Shown: positions 17,231-25,491 of the stretch, one piece after another
How the letters are laid out: every line of letters starts with the position of its first letter
Position numbering within the stretch: the first letter of the stretch is position 1
DNA from: Thioclava sp. JE_KL1
Lineage (GTDB): Bacteria > Pseudomonadota > Alphaproteobacteria > Rhodobacterales > Rhodobacteraceae
DNA length: 53,358 nucleotides
Direction: 5' to 3'
NCBI RefSeq assembly: GCF_009296265.1
Contig: NZ_WBJS01000013.1
Coordinates: 1 to 53,358, forward strand
Position numbers and translations under genes: made by a program
Notes under the pieces: generated by a model
What the model was told of the DNA's origin: nothing
The model's input: only the letters and a program-made list of their open reading frames with translations
The model's database searches: none

Positions 17231-17949
17231 AAGCTGTTCTCTTCGTTGGTGGCTGGGAAGGCCACGCGCCGACCGATTTTGCCGACTGGTGCCGCGACCT
17301 TCTGGAGGCCGACGGATTCGAAGTGGTCGTGTATGACACGCTCGCCCCGCTCGCAGAGCCCGAAAAGATGGCCGATTGCGACCTGATCGTGCCGATCTGG
17401 TCCTCGGCCCGCTCCGCACACCAGCCTGAATTCGGAAACATGACCAAGGCCGAGGAAGACGGGCTTCTGAAACTGGTTGCCGACGGCTGCGGCTTGGCCG
17501 GTTGGCACGGCCATATGGGCGATGCGTTCCGCGACCGTCCCACCTATCACTTCCTGATCGGCGGCCAGTTCGTGGCGCACCCGCCGGGCTGGCCCGACAA
17601 CCTCGTGCCCTCGGACGATTACGTCGATTACGACGTCACGATCTGTCGCCCCGCTGATCCGATCGTAAAAGGCATCCGCAGTTTCCGTCTGAAGTCCGAG
17701 CAATATTATATGCTTACCGATCCGTCGAACGAGGTTCTCGCGACCACGACCTTCTCCGGCGATCACCTGTGGTGGATCGAAGGCACGGTGATCCCGGTCG
17801 TCTGGAAGCGGCGTTGGGACAAGGGATGCATCTTCTATTGCTCGATTGGCCACACGCTCGACGATCTGCGGGTCGATCAGGTGACCGAGATCATCCGGCG
17901 CGGGATGCGGTGGGCGGCGCGGGGGCGCTCGCTCGAGGGTGCCCGATAA
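17227..17949 (+). CDS. ThuA-like domain protein (trehalose-utilisation/glutamine-amidotransferase-like fold)
   Basis: A 240-residue cytoplasmic protein with the ThuA pattern: VLFVGGWEGHAPTDFADW at the N terminus, CGLAGWHGHMGDAF with the family's central His residues, and VVWKRRWDKGCIFYCSIGH near the C terminus. ThuA of Sinorhizobium is linked to oxidation of disaccharides to 3-keto forms, and the family is common in sugar ABC operons. It overlaps the preceding dehydrogenase by ATGA and is last in the rightward operon. The biochemical role is not established for most members. Confidence 0.82.
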   Translation: MKAVLFVGGWEGHAPTDFADWCRDLLEADGFEVVVYDTLAPLAEPEKMADCDLIVPIWSSARSAHQPEFGNMTKAEEDGLLKLVADGCGLAGWHGHMGDAFRDRPTYHFLIGGQFVAHPPGWPDNLVPSDDYVDYDVTICRPADPIVKGIRSFRLKSEQYYMLTDPSNEVLATTTFSGDHLWWIEGTVIPVVWKRRWDKGCIFYCSIGHTLDDLRVDQVTEIIRRGMRWAARGRSLEGAR

Positions 17950-18569
17950 AGACGGCAGTCAGGTGCGAAAACATCAATTTACTGATGCAAGCCGATGCGG
18001 TTTTGCGGTCACTGTATCAGTTGCTCTCACCGACATATCTCGAAAACGACGAGGGTCGAGCGTCGTCGTTCCAGTCCGAGGTGATCGGGTTTGGCACGGT
18101 GAGCCTTGACCTGGATCTCGCACTCGCAAGCGCGGCCACCGATCGCGAGGATGCTGTCAACGCCGGGCCTGGCGAGGTCGAACATGTGTGTCGTTCAATA
18201 CTCGTTTTAGATTGGGTGAGGCATTTCCCTCCAATAAGGAAGTGCATTTGCTCTGTAGCGCCTAAGCGCCCTGAATAGACCCGCGTGGCTTGTTGCCGGA
18301 CCGCTCAGATGTCGATCCCTTAATCGCCAATGATGTTTGGCAGGTTCTTTCTGGGCTGGCAAAGATTACGGGCGGAGGAGAGGTCCTTCGGACGCATGGC
18401 GGTGATGCCCATGGTCGAGAAAAGGGCATTGCGCCTGTTCATGCGCGGAGTGTCAGCTCGTTAGTTCATATGGCGAGCATCCCTGCGCTCTTCTTAGGCT
18501 CGGGGCTCATTAAGTGGCCTGCGCCGCCGTTGGCGGCATGTTTCCGGCCTCCCCGACTAAGACGGGACG
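17950..18569. other. gene-poor stretch, left flank of the accessory island
   Basis: About 620 bp follow the ThuA gene. Short frames exist but none has a ribosome site plus recognisable wording, and the base composition is visibly less GC-biased than the operon before it. No terminator was recognised. It is best read as a decayed island border. Confidence 0.4.
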
Positions 18570-19110
18570 ATGAGAAATCTCTTCTGGCTGACCGACGAAC
18601 AGATCGCGCAACTTCAGCCATTTTTTTTGAGGTTCGCTACTCCCAAGTCGTTGGACAGGATTTGGTGGAAATCAAGCTGCTTGTTGTCCCTGCTGACCGG
18701 GTTGTTTGTTAGCATTGCTCTGCCAATCGGCCTACACAAGTGGTTGCTGGATCCGGTTCTTCATGTTCACCGCCCAAATCATTGACGACACCGGCGCGGC
18801 AGCTCTTCTGGTTCGCCTGTCCCCGGATCGACGCTATGACGCCGACTGGTTTCGTGAAGCTTCGCGGAGCGAAAGGGGCGGGGGCTGCATTGCGGACCTC
18901 AAGTCGCGCAAGGTCGCCGGAAAATATGACAAGCGGTGCTACAAACGCCGAAACCGGGTCGAGATCATGTTCGGTAGGTTTGAGGACCGGGTTCGACCGT
19001 TCTCTCGATCCAGTGCCGATCATGATCTCACCGTAGTGATCCGCTAAGATAGATGTCCGAAGGTGTTCCTCTCCGCTATAGCGCTCGCCGCGACTGCCCT
19101 GTTCTGGTGA
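18570..19110 (+). pseudogene. Remnant of an IS5-family transposase
   Basis: Three pieces of one transposase can be read in order. The N terminus MRNLFWLTDEQIAQLQPFF is in the 18570 frame. After an internal deletion and frameshift comes DDTGAAALLVRL to YDADWF, then YDKRCYKRRNRVEIMFGR with the conserved C-terminal Glu of the DDE triad. The ending CPKVFLSAIALAATALFW is reached only past an in-frame TAA near 19047, where relatives have RYDRCPK. The central catalytic region is gone, so the element is dead. Terminal inverted repeats were not identified. Confidence 0.85.
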
Positions 19111-19794
19111 TGCATCCTGAGCATAGGATGTGACCTGAGCCCATAGTCGGAAGCGCTTGAATCGGATTTGTTCGCGCCAATGGCGCGTCGTTTTCGTGTT
19201 CGTTTGAATCGCCCGTGAGTTCTCGGCGTAGGGTCTCTCGTTTGCCCATCGCTGCCGTTCGTCCAAGACGCAGCGAATGGCTTCTTTCCGCCCTTCCTCC
19301 CAGGTGACCGTGCAGGCGCAGCATAGATTGAGCGCGTGCGGCGAACGGCCGGAAGGTCCGCACACCGGTCCTTCAGTCTGATGAAATGCTGCGCGATGCA
19401 CGAACGTCCGGTTTGGTGAAGCCGCGCTGCGGCGCTGACGTCTGCCTAGAATGTCCGGTAGGGGCCGATTACCGAAGTGCCGAAAAACGTTCGAACTTAC
19501 TCTCACAAACTTGTAGCTCTGAGAATGATCATACCCGTGTTAAGTGCGCCGGATGAAGAGCTTTCGCGACAAGATGCTTGAGGTGCGACCCGGATCGCGA
19601 AGCGTGAGTCAGAGTTTTTTACAGCGATTCAAATTGCTTACGCCTCCTTATGAATACTGAACTGGCCTGCTACGCCCGATAGGCTCATCAAGGGGGCCTC
19701 CACGTGCCGATCTTTGCAGTCTCCGTGCCGCAACCGATCACACCCGCGAACTTCTGAATGCGTTCGCAGACTAAATGAAAGAGGATGAGATCAT
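19111..19794. other. gene-poor stretch after the transposase remnant
   Basis: No gene with a plausible start was found in 684 bp. A long minus-strand frame through this stretch and the transposase remnant is rejected as antisense. The part around 19310-19480 resembles conserved intergenic repeat sequence I associate with Rhodobacterales genomes; this is recollection and was not checked. Confidence 0.3.
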
Positions 19795-20856
19795 ATGAGC
19801 GCCCCGGTTCCGGTTTTCGACGGCCATAACGACTTCCTTCTGCGCCTGCTGCGCACCCCGGAAGCCCGCGAGACAACTTGGCTAAGCGATACCGGAGAGG
19901 GCCATCTCGACCTGCCGCGAATGCGTGCGGGTGGTTTCGCTGGCGGGTTCTTCGCGGTCTACATTCCGTCGCCGGTCACCCATGACGATCCCGATTTGGA
20001 CGCGATCATGCGAAATCCGCCCTTTTCGCTGCCCTTGCCGGAGGAAATTCCGCTCGAGGACGCACTGCCCGTCGCGATGAAGATGGTCGGCCACCTTATG
20101 TGGATGGAGCGTGAGGGGAATCTGAAAATCTGTCACTCTGTCGCGGATATCCGCAACGCGATGGCCGCAAACAAGATTGCCGCGATCTTGCACTTCGAAG
20201 GTGCCGAGGCGATCGGGTCCGATCTTGATCTGCTGCATGTCTGGCACGCGATGGGGCTACGCTCACTCGGACCAGTCTGGTCACGCCCGACGGCTTTCGG
20301 CAACGGTGTGCCCTTTGCTTATCCGTCCTCGCCCGATACCGGGAACGGGCTGACCGCGGCAGGCAAACGGCTGGTGGCGGAATGCAATCAGCTGAAGATA
20401 ATGATCGACCTCAGCCACCTGAACGAGAAAGGCTTTGACGACGTCGCGGCGCTTTCCGATGCGCCCTTGGTCGCCACCCATTCCAACGCGCATGCGCTCT
20501 GTCCTTCGCCGCGCAATCTCACGGACCGACAGCTTTCGATGATCCGAGAGAGCGACGGCCTTGTCGGGCTCAACTACGGGCTGGGATTTCTGCGCCAGGA
20601 CGGCAGGGGAGAACCTTTCGCCGGGTTCGACCCGATGCTTCGTCACCTCGATCACCTGATTGAGACATTGGGCGAGAGCCGGGTCGGGCTCGGTTCGGAT
20701 TTCGACGGAGTGGCTATTCCGCCCGATCTCGGTGATGTGGCAGGGCTCCCGCGCCTGATCGAGGCGATGCGTGCCCATGGCTATGATGCGCCGCTGATCG
20801 AGAGGCTTGCACATGGTAACTGGCTGGCGCTGCTCGAGAGGACTTGGGGCGGCTGA
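19795..20856 (+). CDS. Membrane-dipeptidase family (peptidase M19) hydrolase
   Basis: A 353-residue zinc dipeptidase/renal-dipeptidase homologue. Metal-binding motifs of the amidohydrolase-like barrel are visible: DGHNDFLLRL (HxD) at the N terminus, HFEGAEAI (bridging Glu), IDLSHLNEKG, ATHSNAHAL and LGSDFDG. Length is normal and no signal peptide is present, so it is cytoplasmic. An AAAGAGGA site precedes the ATG at 19795. The gene is isolated, flanked on both sides by gene-poor DNA, and appears intact. It may be core sequence caught between island remnants. Confidence 0.88.
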   Translation: MSAPVPVFDGHNDFLLRLLRTPEARETTWLSDTGEGHLDLPRMRAGGFAGGFFAVYIPSPVTHDDPDLDAIMRNPPFSLPLPEEIPLEDALPVAMKMVGHLMWMEREGNLKICHSVADIRNAMAANKIAAILHFEGAEAIGSDLDLLHVWHAMGLRSLGPVWSRPTAFGNGVPFAYPSSPDTGNGLTAAGKRLVAECNQLKIMIDLSHLNEKGFDDVAALSDAPLVATHSNAHALCPSPRNLTDRQLSMIRESDGLVGLNYGLGFLRQDGRGEPFAGFDPMLRHLDHLIETLGESRVGLGSDFDGVAIPPDLGDVAGLPRLIEAMRAHGYDAPLIERLAHGNWLALLERTWGG

Positions 20857-21197
20857 TAGCATCGAAGCTCGCACATACGCAAGTGCCGCTCGCCCGCCGG
20901 ACAGTCACTCAACTATCGCTTTCGGCTCTCTTCTAACCTCGCGGACAAAGGGCGGTGACCCGACTTTCGCCGCGATAGGGATGAATGGCCGCTTCGGGGC
21001 CGGTAGGCGAATGTCCGGTCTGTAGTCGGGTTGCGAGGATAGCTGACGCTCACGTCGGGTCGGCTGCCGACCAACTATCGCCATTATTAGGCAGCGCCAG
21101 GAAGGTCCGGTTAACGCGAATACCGGTCACGTGTCGCGCCTCGCCCCTGATCGCTGGTGCCTTGGTTGAAAGGCTCGCCAGTGACAGGTGGATGACG
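20857..21197. other. gene-poor stretch between dipeptidase and HKD gene
   Basis: No supported gene. The part around 20930-21130 (with ATGAATGGCCGCTTC and GGTCCGG blocks) looks like conserved intergenic repeat DNA rather than coding sequence; this is a pattern impression, not a comparison. Confidence 0.3.
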
Positions 21198-21233
21198 GGC
21201 CGTGGATATTGCCACGGCCTTATTTCTTTTTTT
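21198..21233 (+). terminator. Rho-independent terminator
   Basis: A perfect 8-bp stem GGCCGTGG (21198-21205) / CCACGGCC (21212-21219) with a 6-nt loop is followed by a T-rich run ending in seven T. This is a strong intrinsic terminator. It lies 342 bp past the dipeptidase and just before the HKD gene, so it would insulate the latter. Confidence 0.8.
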
Positions 21234-21275
21234 GCGCCAAGACATTAAATCTTCAACTGAATTCACGGGGGAAGC

Positions 21276-22505
21276 ATGGCGCACACGCAATCAATCCAAC
21301 TTCTGCTCAATGACGACAGCACGGACCACCGAACGGACATTGGAGCGCTGTTCAAGAATGCGCGGCGTTTCGAATGCATGGTCGCATTCGCAAAAATGTC
21401 AGGCTGGAAGGAAATGAAAGCGCCACTGAAAAAGGCGTTGTCTAAAGGTATGGCGGCGCGGCTCGCAATCGGCCTGAATTTTTATCACACTGATCCTGCG
21501 CTACTTCGTGCCCTCTTCGGGTTGAGCAAGAAGCACAACCTCGAATTATACCTCAGTAATTCCCAGAGTACGTTTCATCCGAAAATTTATGCATTCGAGT
21601 CCGGCGATGGATGCAAGATCGCTGTCGGATCGGCGAACTTCACGCAAGGCGGACTGCTCGAAAATTATGAAGCGTCGGTTCTGATCGATGATGAGAGCGG
21701 CGCGATGATGGAAAAGATCACCGGTCACTTCAATGACTTGATCGACAATTATGAGATTCTGCTGGCGACGAAGTCGCTGATTGATGGTTATGCAAAGGAT
21801 CATGCGATCAACGCTGCATGGGCGCGTTTTGCAAGGCGTCGCGCCACGCGCGCTGTTGATTCCGGCGAAGCGTCACTCGATGTCCTGGCCGCCTTCCTGC
21901 GAATGATGCAGGAAGGTGAGGCATCATCGCCGTTCAATGCTCAGATGAAAGTCAGGCGGGACAATCTTGCGGTTGCGCCGACACAGCTTCGTTCCATCGC
22001 GGCGTGGAAGGGGAAAACAGCGCATGGCTTCCTGACCGAATATGAGCATCTGATCGGGTCATTCCATTCGGGCGGCCTCGACCGCGCAAAGACGCGCATT
22101 ACTGACAAGCGCGAGGATTTTGTCCGCGCGGTGGCATCAATCATCGATCACGCTGATTTGTCGCCGCGTGATGCGTTCGCCACTCTCCATGCGGCGTTTG
22201 CAGACATCAAAGGTGCTGGGATCAATCTCCTTACTGAGATTTTGCACACGCTGGACAACACACGTTTTGCGGTAATGAATCAAAATGCGGTCGCGGGCCT
22301 GCGTCTCGCTGGCTACGATGAATTTCCGCTTCACCCATTGAAGGGAAGCGTGAGCCCCGACAAGTATCAACTTTATTGCGATCACGCGGACGCCGTGCGC
22401 AAGGCGCTCGGCCTTCGCGATTTCACCGAACTCGATGCACTATTTAACTACATTTATTGGCATGAGGATCGGCCCGCTGACGATCGAGGCGATGACGAGG
22501 ACTGA
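21276..22505 (+). CDS. Phospholipase D-like / HKD-superfamily protein
   Basis: A 409-residue soluble protein. The N-terminal third holds a PLD-like domain: CMVAFAKMSGW, a single HKD-like motif in STFHPKIYAFESGDG, and the following VGSANFTQGGLLENYEAS. One HKD per chain implies a dimeric active site. The last 250 residues are helical-looking and not recognised. Proteins of this layout occur alone or beside restriction and other defence genes, so a nuclease role is plausible but inferred. Codon use is less GC-rich than in neighbouring core genes, consistent with transfer. GGGGGA precedes the ATG at 21276. It sits alone between a terminator and an integrase remnant. Confidence 0.75.
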   Translation: MAHTQSIQLLLNDDSTDHRTDIGALFKNARRFECMVAFAKMSGWKEMKAPLKKALSKGMAARLAIGLNFYHTDPALLRALFGLSKKHNLELYLSNSQSTFHPKIYAFESGDGCKIAVGSANFTQGGLLENYEASVLIDDESGAMMEKITGHFNDLIDNYEILLATKSLIDGYAKDHAINAAWARFARRRATRAVDSGEASLDVLAAFLRMMQEGEASSPFNAQMKVRRDNLAVAPTQLRSIAAWKGKTAHGFLTEYEHLIGSFHSGGLDRAKTRITDKREDFVRAVASIIDHADLSPRDAFATLHAAFADIKGAGINLLTEILHTLDNTRFAVMNQNAVAGLRLAGYDEFPLHPLKGSVSPDKYQLYCDHADAVRKALGLRDFTELDALFNYIYWHEDRPADDRGDDED

Positions 22506-22919
22506 TCGACTGCCGTTCTCCCCTGGCATAATTGGACACCTCCGGTAGCGGCGGCGAACGACCGACTAAGGGGCGCGAAGTGGCCGCTGGCTTGGAGGTG
22601 CCTGATAGGCAGCTCTGGGCTGCAAGCGAGAGTGTGCTTGGCAAAGGTCGTCGGCCATGATCGCCGCGCCGCCCCATAACTCTCTGCCCGAGGGCATGCG
22701 CCGCTCGAAGTTAAGTGAAGGGGGCGCTGCGCTTGTAAAAGCGCTCGTCGGATGAGTCACCCAGTCACAATCCGTCTTACAAGGACCGCTTCCGGATCAC
22801 TCACTTTCATTGACAGGACTGGAGAAAGTTACTCGTTCACAAAAATTGACGCTATTCGAGCGCCGCGTGTCGTTGAGTTGTCTTTTCGATCAGTACGGGC
22901 TGCAAATTGTAGGCAGCTT
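22506..22919. other. gene-poor stretch between HKD gene and integrase remnant
   Basis: 414 bp with no supported gene; the 22752-22940 frame has no recognisable wording or ribosome site. It separates the two converging island genes. Confidence 0.35.
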
Positions 22920-23672
22920 TTAAATCGTAATCTGAGTTAGCAGGGTGGCGATAAAGTCGATCCCGCCGCCGTCGCAATAGCGCTCGCGATCGAGGGAGTG
23001 CCCCATCATGTCGCGCCTGATCCGCTCATCGATCCCGGCGCGCAGCATCCGATCCTCAAATGAGTGCCTGAGCGAATACATGACGTGCTTGGGCGTCTCG
23101 AGAAGGCCATTCTCCTCGAGGAACTTATTGACCGTGGCCGAGAGGGTGGCACTGTTCTCGCGATAGCGCGGGAAGCCCTGCTTGGCCTCACAGAAGGCCT
23201 CGAGGCTGATGCCGGTCAGCGGGATCGTGCGCTCGCTATGGAAGTTCTTGAGCGCGCGCCACGGTTCGGGGCGGATGATGATATGGGGCGTCTTGGCCTC
23301 GAGCACGATCGTGTTCTCATCGAGCCCGGCCCCTTCGCTTGGCCGGTAGCCAGTGTTGATCATGCCCAGGAGGATCAGGCGGGCGTCGGTGTTGAGCCCA
23401 TCGAGAGCGCCGGGGGCGAGCAGGCGCTCCGTGATCCATTTGTCGGAGAAGGGCGGGCGCGTGTTCGGCTTTGTTGTCGATCGCAGCCGCGTGCCGCTCT
23501 TGTCGTATTGCAGCTTGATGCCCTTGGCGCGGGCGACCTCGACCCACATGGCATTCAGATAGGTCATAGACTTGTTGGCGGTATCGGCGGCGATTTCCTT
23601 GGTTAAGACGCGCTCCATGAGCTTGCTGCGCAGCTCGAATAGATCGCCGGTGGTGATTTCGCCGAGCGGCAA
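22920..23672 (-). pseudogene. Tyrosine recombinase (phage/island integrase), N-terminally truncated
   Basis: The frame covers the end of the core-binding domain (EITTGDLFELRSKL) and the catalytic domain. Box I Arg is in MINTGYRPSEGAGL, box II Arg/His in MYSLRHSF, then MMGHSL and a tyrosine in RERYC. The usual His of the HxxR box is Tyr (YSLR). About 100-150 N-terminal residues are missing: upstream in-frame sequence holds a short 12-bp tandem repeat and then a stop near 23727. The only start in frame is TTG without a ribosome site. It is probably the decayed integrase of the island at 18-24 kb. Confidence 0.75.
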
Positions 23673-23707
23673 ATGTGATCCAGAATGTGAACCTAGATGT
23701 GAACCTA
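23672..23707. repeat. three tandem 12-bp repeats at the integrase 5' edge
   Basis: The units AATGTGATCCAG, AATGTGAACCTA and GATGTGAACCTA follow each other without gaps. They lie exactly where the integrase reading frame loses recognisable sequence, so they may mark the break point or be part of a low-complexity linker (reads Gly-Ser-His repeats on the minus strand). Confidence 0.7.
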
Positions 23708-23902
23708 AAATTGGCTGGAGGGCTGATCATAGGCTCTGGAAATCCCGGTTTGTCGTGCAAAAACAATTCACTAGATCATGCCATGACTTTAGATAATGGC
23801 GGACTTCCGCTCCGCCACAATCCCCCAGTATTCGCCAATAATACCCGCTTTGCGCAGGCCGCGCGTGATCTCTTTTCGGTCATGTCCGCGCAGTCTCGTA
23901 GT

Positions 23903-23929
23903 CACGCGGGCAGGCGGGCCGCCCGCGTG
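23903..23929. terminator. hairpin downstream of creatinase
   Basis: Nine-base arms CACGCGGGC (23903-23911) and GCCCGCGTG (23921-23929) enclose a 9-nt loop, 12 bp beyond the creatinase stop. No T-run follows on the minus strand, so termination efficiency is uncertain. Confidence 0.45.
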
Positions 23930-23940
23930 TTCGGGTCACA

Positions 23941-25149
23941 TCAGCCGACCACGTTGAAGCCCGGCCCGTAGGGATAGCCGGTGATGTCTTCGCCGCCGTC
24001 TTCGGTGATCACGAGGATGTCGTGCTCGCGGTAGCCGCCTGCGCCGGGCTGGCCCTCGGGGATCGTCAGCATCGGCTCCATCGAGATCACCATGCCGGGC
24101 TCCAGCACCGTGTCGATATCCTCGCGCAGCTCCAGCCCCGCTTCGCGCCCGTAGTAATGCGACAGCACCCCGAAGCTGTGGCCATAGCCGAAGGTTCGGT
24201 ATTGCAGCAGGTCGCGCTCGGCGAAGAAGGCGTTGATCTTCTCGGTCACCTCGGCACAACTAGCGCCCGGCTTGAGCAAGCTTATCCCGTATTCATGAGC
24301 GGCGACATTCGCCTCCCAGATCGCGCGCGAGGAGTCGTCGAGCTCGCCCACGAAGAGCGTCCGCTCCAGCGCTGTATAATAGCCTGAAATCATGGGGAAG
24401 GTGTTCAGCGACAGGATATCACCACGCTGCAACACGCGCCCCGTCACCGGGTTATGAGCGCCGTCGGTGTTGATGCCCGACTGGAACCAGACCCAGGTGT
24501 CGCGATACTCGGCCTCGGGGAACCGCTTGGCGATCTCCAGCTCCATCGCGTCGCGGCCCGCCATCGCAACGTCGATCTCGCGCACGCCTTCGCGGATCGC
24601 CTCGCGGATCGCATAGCCGCCCACATCCGCGACGGCCGCGCCTTGCCGGATCAACGCGATCTCGGCGGGGGATTTGTGCATCCGTTGCCGCATCGTCGCC
24701 GGGGCGATGTCATGCGTCTGCGAGGGCTCGAGGAAATCCTGCAGGAGCGCCGCCTGCGCCAGCGTCAGGTGATCGGATTCGACGCCCAGCACGCGGCGTT
24801 TGCCCGTCACCGAAGCGATCGCGCGCCAGTAATTGTTCCGCGCCCAGTCGGTATAGGTGATGTTGTCGCCATGGCAGCGCCGCCACGGCTGCGCGGCATC
24901 GATCCCCGCCGAGATTGTCACGCTGTCGGTCGGTGTCACGACCAGCGCATAGGGCCGCCCGAAGGCGCAATACAGAAAGCCCGAGTAATAGGCGATGTTA
25001 TGCATCGAGGTGAACAGACAGGCCTCGACGCCCGCCTCGGTCATCGCCGCGCGCAGACCCGCGAGCCGTGCGTCGTATTCGGTGGCGGCGAAGGGCAGGA
25101 TGCGCTCGCCTTGGTGAAAGCGGTAAAAAGCAGGACGGTCCATCGGCAC
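23941..25149 (-). CDS. Creatinase (creatine amidinohydrolase)
   Basis: A 402-residue pita-bread-fold enzyme hydrolysing creatine to sarcosine and urea (EC 3.5.3.3). Wording is nearly that of Pseudomonas creatinase: SMHNIAYYSGFLYCAFGRPY, INTDGAHNPVT, GYYTALERTLF, QYRTFGYGHSFG, LSHYYGREAGLELREDID and VISMEPM. The catalytic His232, Glu262 and Glu358 fall at the same residue numbers as in the Pseudomonas enzyme. Like that enzyme it lacks metallo-M24 ligands. It is divergent from a BCCT transporter, a natural creatine/betaine uptake partner. Sarcosine oxidase genes are not in the window. Confidence 0.92.
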   Translation of the reverse strand: MPMDRPAFYRFHQGERILPFAATEYDARLAGLRAAMTEAGVEACLFTSMHNIAYYSGFLYCAFGRPYALVVTPTDSVTISAGIDAAQPWRRCHGDNITYTDWARNNYWRAIASVTGKRRVLGVESDHLTLAQAALLQDFLEPSQTHDIAPATMRQRMHKSPAEIALIRQGAAVADVGGYAIREAIREGVREIDVAMAGRDAMELEIAKRFPEAEYRDTWVWFQSGINTDGAHNPVTGRVLQRGDILSLNTFPMISGYYTALERTLFVGELDDSSRAIWEANVAAHEYGISLLKPGASCAEVTEKINAFFAERDLLQYRTFGYGHSFGVLSHYYGREAGLELREDIDTVLEPGMVISMEPMLTIPEGQPGAGGYREHDILVITEDGGEDITGYPYGPGFNVVG

Positions 25150-25491
25150 TCTTCCTTATCAGAGGCCACAGCGCGCCGAGGGACGATCTTCCCCCGTCGC
25201 GCGCTGCGACAAAGCAAGATCCCGGCGTGCAGGATGGGTGAGACAGGGCGGGCGCAAGCTGCGCCGGCGACGCCATCGCCTTCAGCCCTGAACGGCAGAT
25301 TGAGCGAAAATCTTCTCGCTGCCAAGTCCCCTCATTCCGTCGCGTACGATTTGCTTTTTCACAAATCGGCGGAACCCGGCGCACGCATGAAACATTGATC
25401 GATCCGAGGGAACCCTGCCGAGAAGTGCGGGGATTGGGCGCCCAGTCTCGTCAACCGACGCGATCCGGCGCACCAACAGAAAGGGAGACCA
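25150..25491. promoter_or_regulatory. divergent control region, creatinase / BCCT transporter
   Basis: The 342-bp gap must hold promoters for both genes. No clear operator dyad, riboswitch or -35/-10 pair could be picked out by eye. Confidence 0.5.

Noticed and set aside
18709-19506. 265-codon minus-strand frame
   Set aside because: It is antisense to the transposase remnant in its second half and has no family wording.
23672-23707. 12-bp repeats as a CRISPR array
   Set aside because: Units are adjacent with no spacers and only three copies; no cas genes in the window.
23798-23816. GGCGGA...TCCGCC hairpin near the integrase as a tRNA 3' end or att site
   Set aside because: No cloverleaf could be built around it and no second copy (attL/attR) was found by eye.
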